A stretch of 64,000 bases of DNA from Sipunculus nudus (lineage: Eukaryota; Annelida; Sipuncula; Golfingiida; Sipunculidae): contig JAPPUL010000084.1 of assembly GCA_026874595.1 (NCBI GenBank), forward strand, positions 235,001-299,000. Direction: 5' to 3'. Positions 63,119 through 64,000 of this stretch are shown here, one piece after another. Every line of letters begins with the position of its first letter. Within the stretch, counting starts at the first letter, position 1. Made by a program: the position numbers and the translations under genes. The notes below the pieces were generated by a model. It was not told where the DNA came from and did no database searches. It worked only from the letters and a program-made list of their open reading frames with translations.

Positions 63119-64000
63119 TTATAATTCTACTTTCTCTTTTGGCATGTTTTTATATATACTATCTCTTTTATATGGAGTGTATCCCGCATCCACTATTAGT
63201 TGCCTAAGTCTTTCCTCATCCATCTTAAATATTGTCCCCGATGCACTTACAACGTTCTCTTCAATCATTATCGAACCTAAATCATTTGCTCCAAAATGAA
63301 GCGATATTTGTCCAACTTCTGGACCTTGCGTTACCCACGAGCCTTGTATATTTTGGATATTATCTAGGTATAGCCTACTTAAGGCAAGCACTTTTAGATA
63401 CGTTGTTGCGTTGCTTTTATTTGATTTTAGATTTGAATCTTTAGGCTCTTGATAAGTCCATGGTATAAATGCTGTAAAACCTTTTGTCTTATCTTGTAAA
63501 CTACGTATCTCATCAAAATGTTTAAGTATATCATCTAAAGTCTCAACATGTCCAAACATCATTGTCGCTGTTGTATAAAGCTTAAGATTATGTGCCTCCT
63601 CCATAACATTAAGCCACTCAGTTGCACTGCACTTTTTTTTACTAATTATTTCTCGTACCCGGTCTACTAGTATCTCAGCCCCACCACCAGGTATAGAATC
63701 AAGTCCTGCCTCCATTAACTCTGATATTACTTCTTTTATACTTAGTTTCTCAAGACGGCTTATATAAACTATCTCAGGCGGCGAGAATCCATGTATGTGT
63801 ATTTTATAACTCTTTATATATCTTAGAAGCTCTTTATAGTAACCAAGCCTTAATGTAGGATTAAGGCCGCCTTGCATCAATATCCCTGTACCACCAAGTT
63901 TCTTTGTCTCCTCTATCTTTTTTCCTATAACTTCAAATGGCAATACGTAACCCTCATCTGAGCCCACCTTGCGGTAGAATGAACAAAAACTACAATCTGT
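63119..64000 (-). CDS. mqnC: Dehypoxanthine futalosine cyclase, 5' end beyond the window
   Basis: The frame stays open from the stop at 63119 to the window edge (294 codons). At the edge it reads TDCSFCSFYRK, the end of the radical-SAM Cys cluster (CxxxCxxC), so about 60-70 N-terminal residues lie outside. Hallmarks are ILMQGGLNPTLRLGYY, GFSPPEIVYIS, DSIPGGGAEILVDRVR and QGSWVTQGPEVGQISLHFGANDLGS. MqnC cyclises dehypoxanthinyl futalosine in the futalosine route to menaquinone. The closely related MqnE is the main alternative; the GSWVTQGPEVGQ and GANDLGS segments favour MqnC. Confidence 0.9.
   Translation of the reverse strand, partial: TDCSFCSFYRKVGSDEGYVLPFEVIGKKIEETKKLGGTGILMQGGLNPTLRLGYYKELLRYIKSYKIHIHGFSPPEIVYISRLEKLSIKEVISELMEAGLDSIPGGGAEILVDRVREIISKKKCSATEWLNVMEEAHNLKLYTTATMMFGHVETLDDILKHFDEIRSLQDKTKGFTAFIPWTYQEPKDSNLKSNKSNATTYLKVLALSRLYLDNIQNIQGSWVTQGPEVGQISLHFGANDLGSIMIEENVVSASGTIFKMDEERLRQLIVDAGYTPYKRDSIYKNMPKEKVEL

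Overview
The window is AT-rich chromosomal DNA (roughly one third G+C by eye) from a diderm bacterium using the standard code, with TGA as a stop. Diderm indicators are lptB, a long LptA/OstA-like protein, a SurA-type PPIase, an outer-membrane beta-barrel candidate and several lipoproteins. Many TPR proteins, three cyclic-nucleotide-binding-domain proteins, ankyrin lipoproteins, futalosine-type menaquinone synthesis (mqnC) and a LutABC lactate module suggest an anaerobic or microaerophilic, menaquinone-using heterotroph. The repertoire resembles spirochaetes or similar low-GC diderm lineages, but I cannot fix the phylum from sequence alone. No phage, transposase or CRISPR array is visible.

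Layout. 1-6.7 kb: comM (partial, minus strand), then rplM-rpsI-alaS-trpB. 6.7-10.6 kb: a TAXI-type TRAP transporter (binding lipoprotein plus fused permease) sits between trpB and trpA, flanked by about 195-bp direct repeats that each carry a trpB/trpA junction. 10.6-13 kb: trpA, a CRP-like regulator, accD. 13.3-25 kb: a cell-wall-amidase-like protein (minus), a giant TPR protein with a kinase-like C-terminus, glgC plus a glycogen-binding-domain protein (minus), an amidohydrolase, two cNMP-binding-domain genes and tRNA-Arg(CCT). 25-35.7 kb: a long plus-strand run with prfA, prmC, an NfeD protease, murC, LysM and TPR proteins, a parvulin PPIase, nusB and an SH3 protein. 35.8-46 kb: a minus-strand respiratory block of lutABC, an FAD/Fe-S D-lactate-dehydrogenase-like enzyme, a second TAXI-TRAP transporter and a beta-barrel protein. 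46-48.7 kb: two recently duplicated ankyrin lipoprotein genes, one frameshifted by a 17-bp tandem duplication. 49-64 kb: an NtrC-type regulator, phosphoglucomutase, folC (minus), an LPS-transport/RpoN cluster (small membrane protein, TPR protein, LptA-like, lptB, rpoN, hpf, ptsN), then panC and partial mqnC (minus).

How it fits together. LutABC and the FAD/Fe-S dehydrogenase would oxidise lactate and could pass electrons to the menaquinone made through MqnC. GlgC, phosphoglucomutase and the CBM48-like protein point to glycogen metabolism. RpoN and the NtrC-type regulator indicate sigma-54 control. A recurrent signature across the window is short tandem duplication (12-19 bp), in genes, at stop codons and at ribosome-binding sites; some copies keep the frame and some break it.
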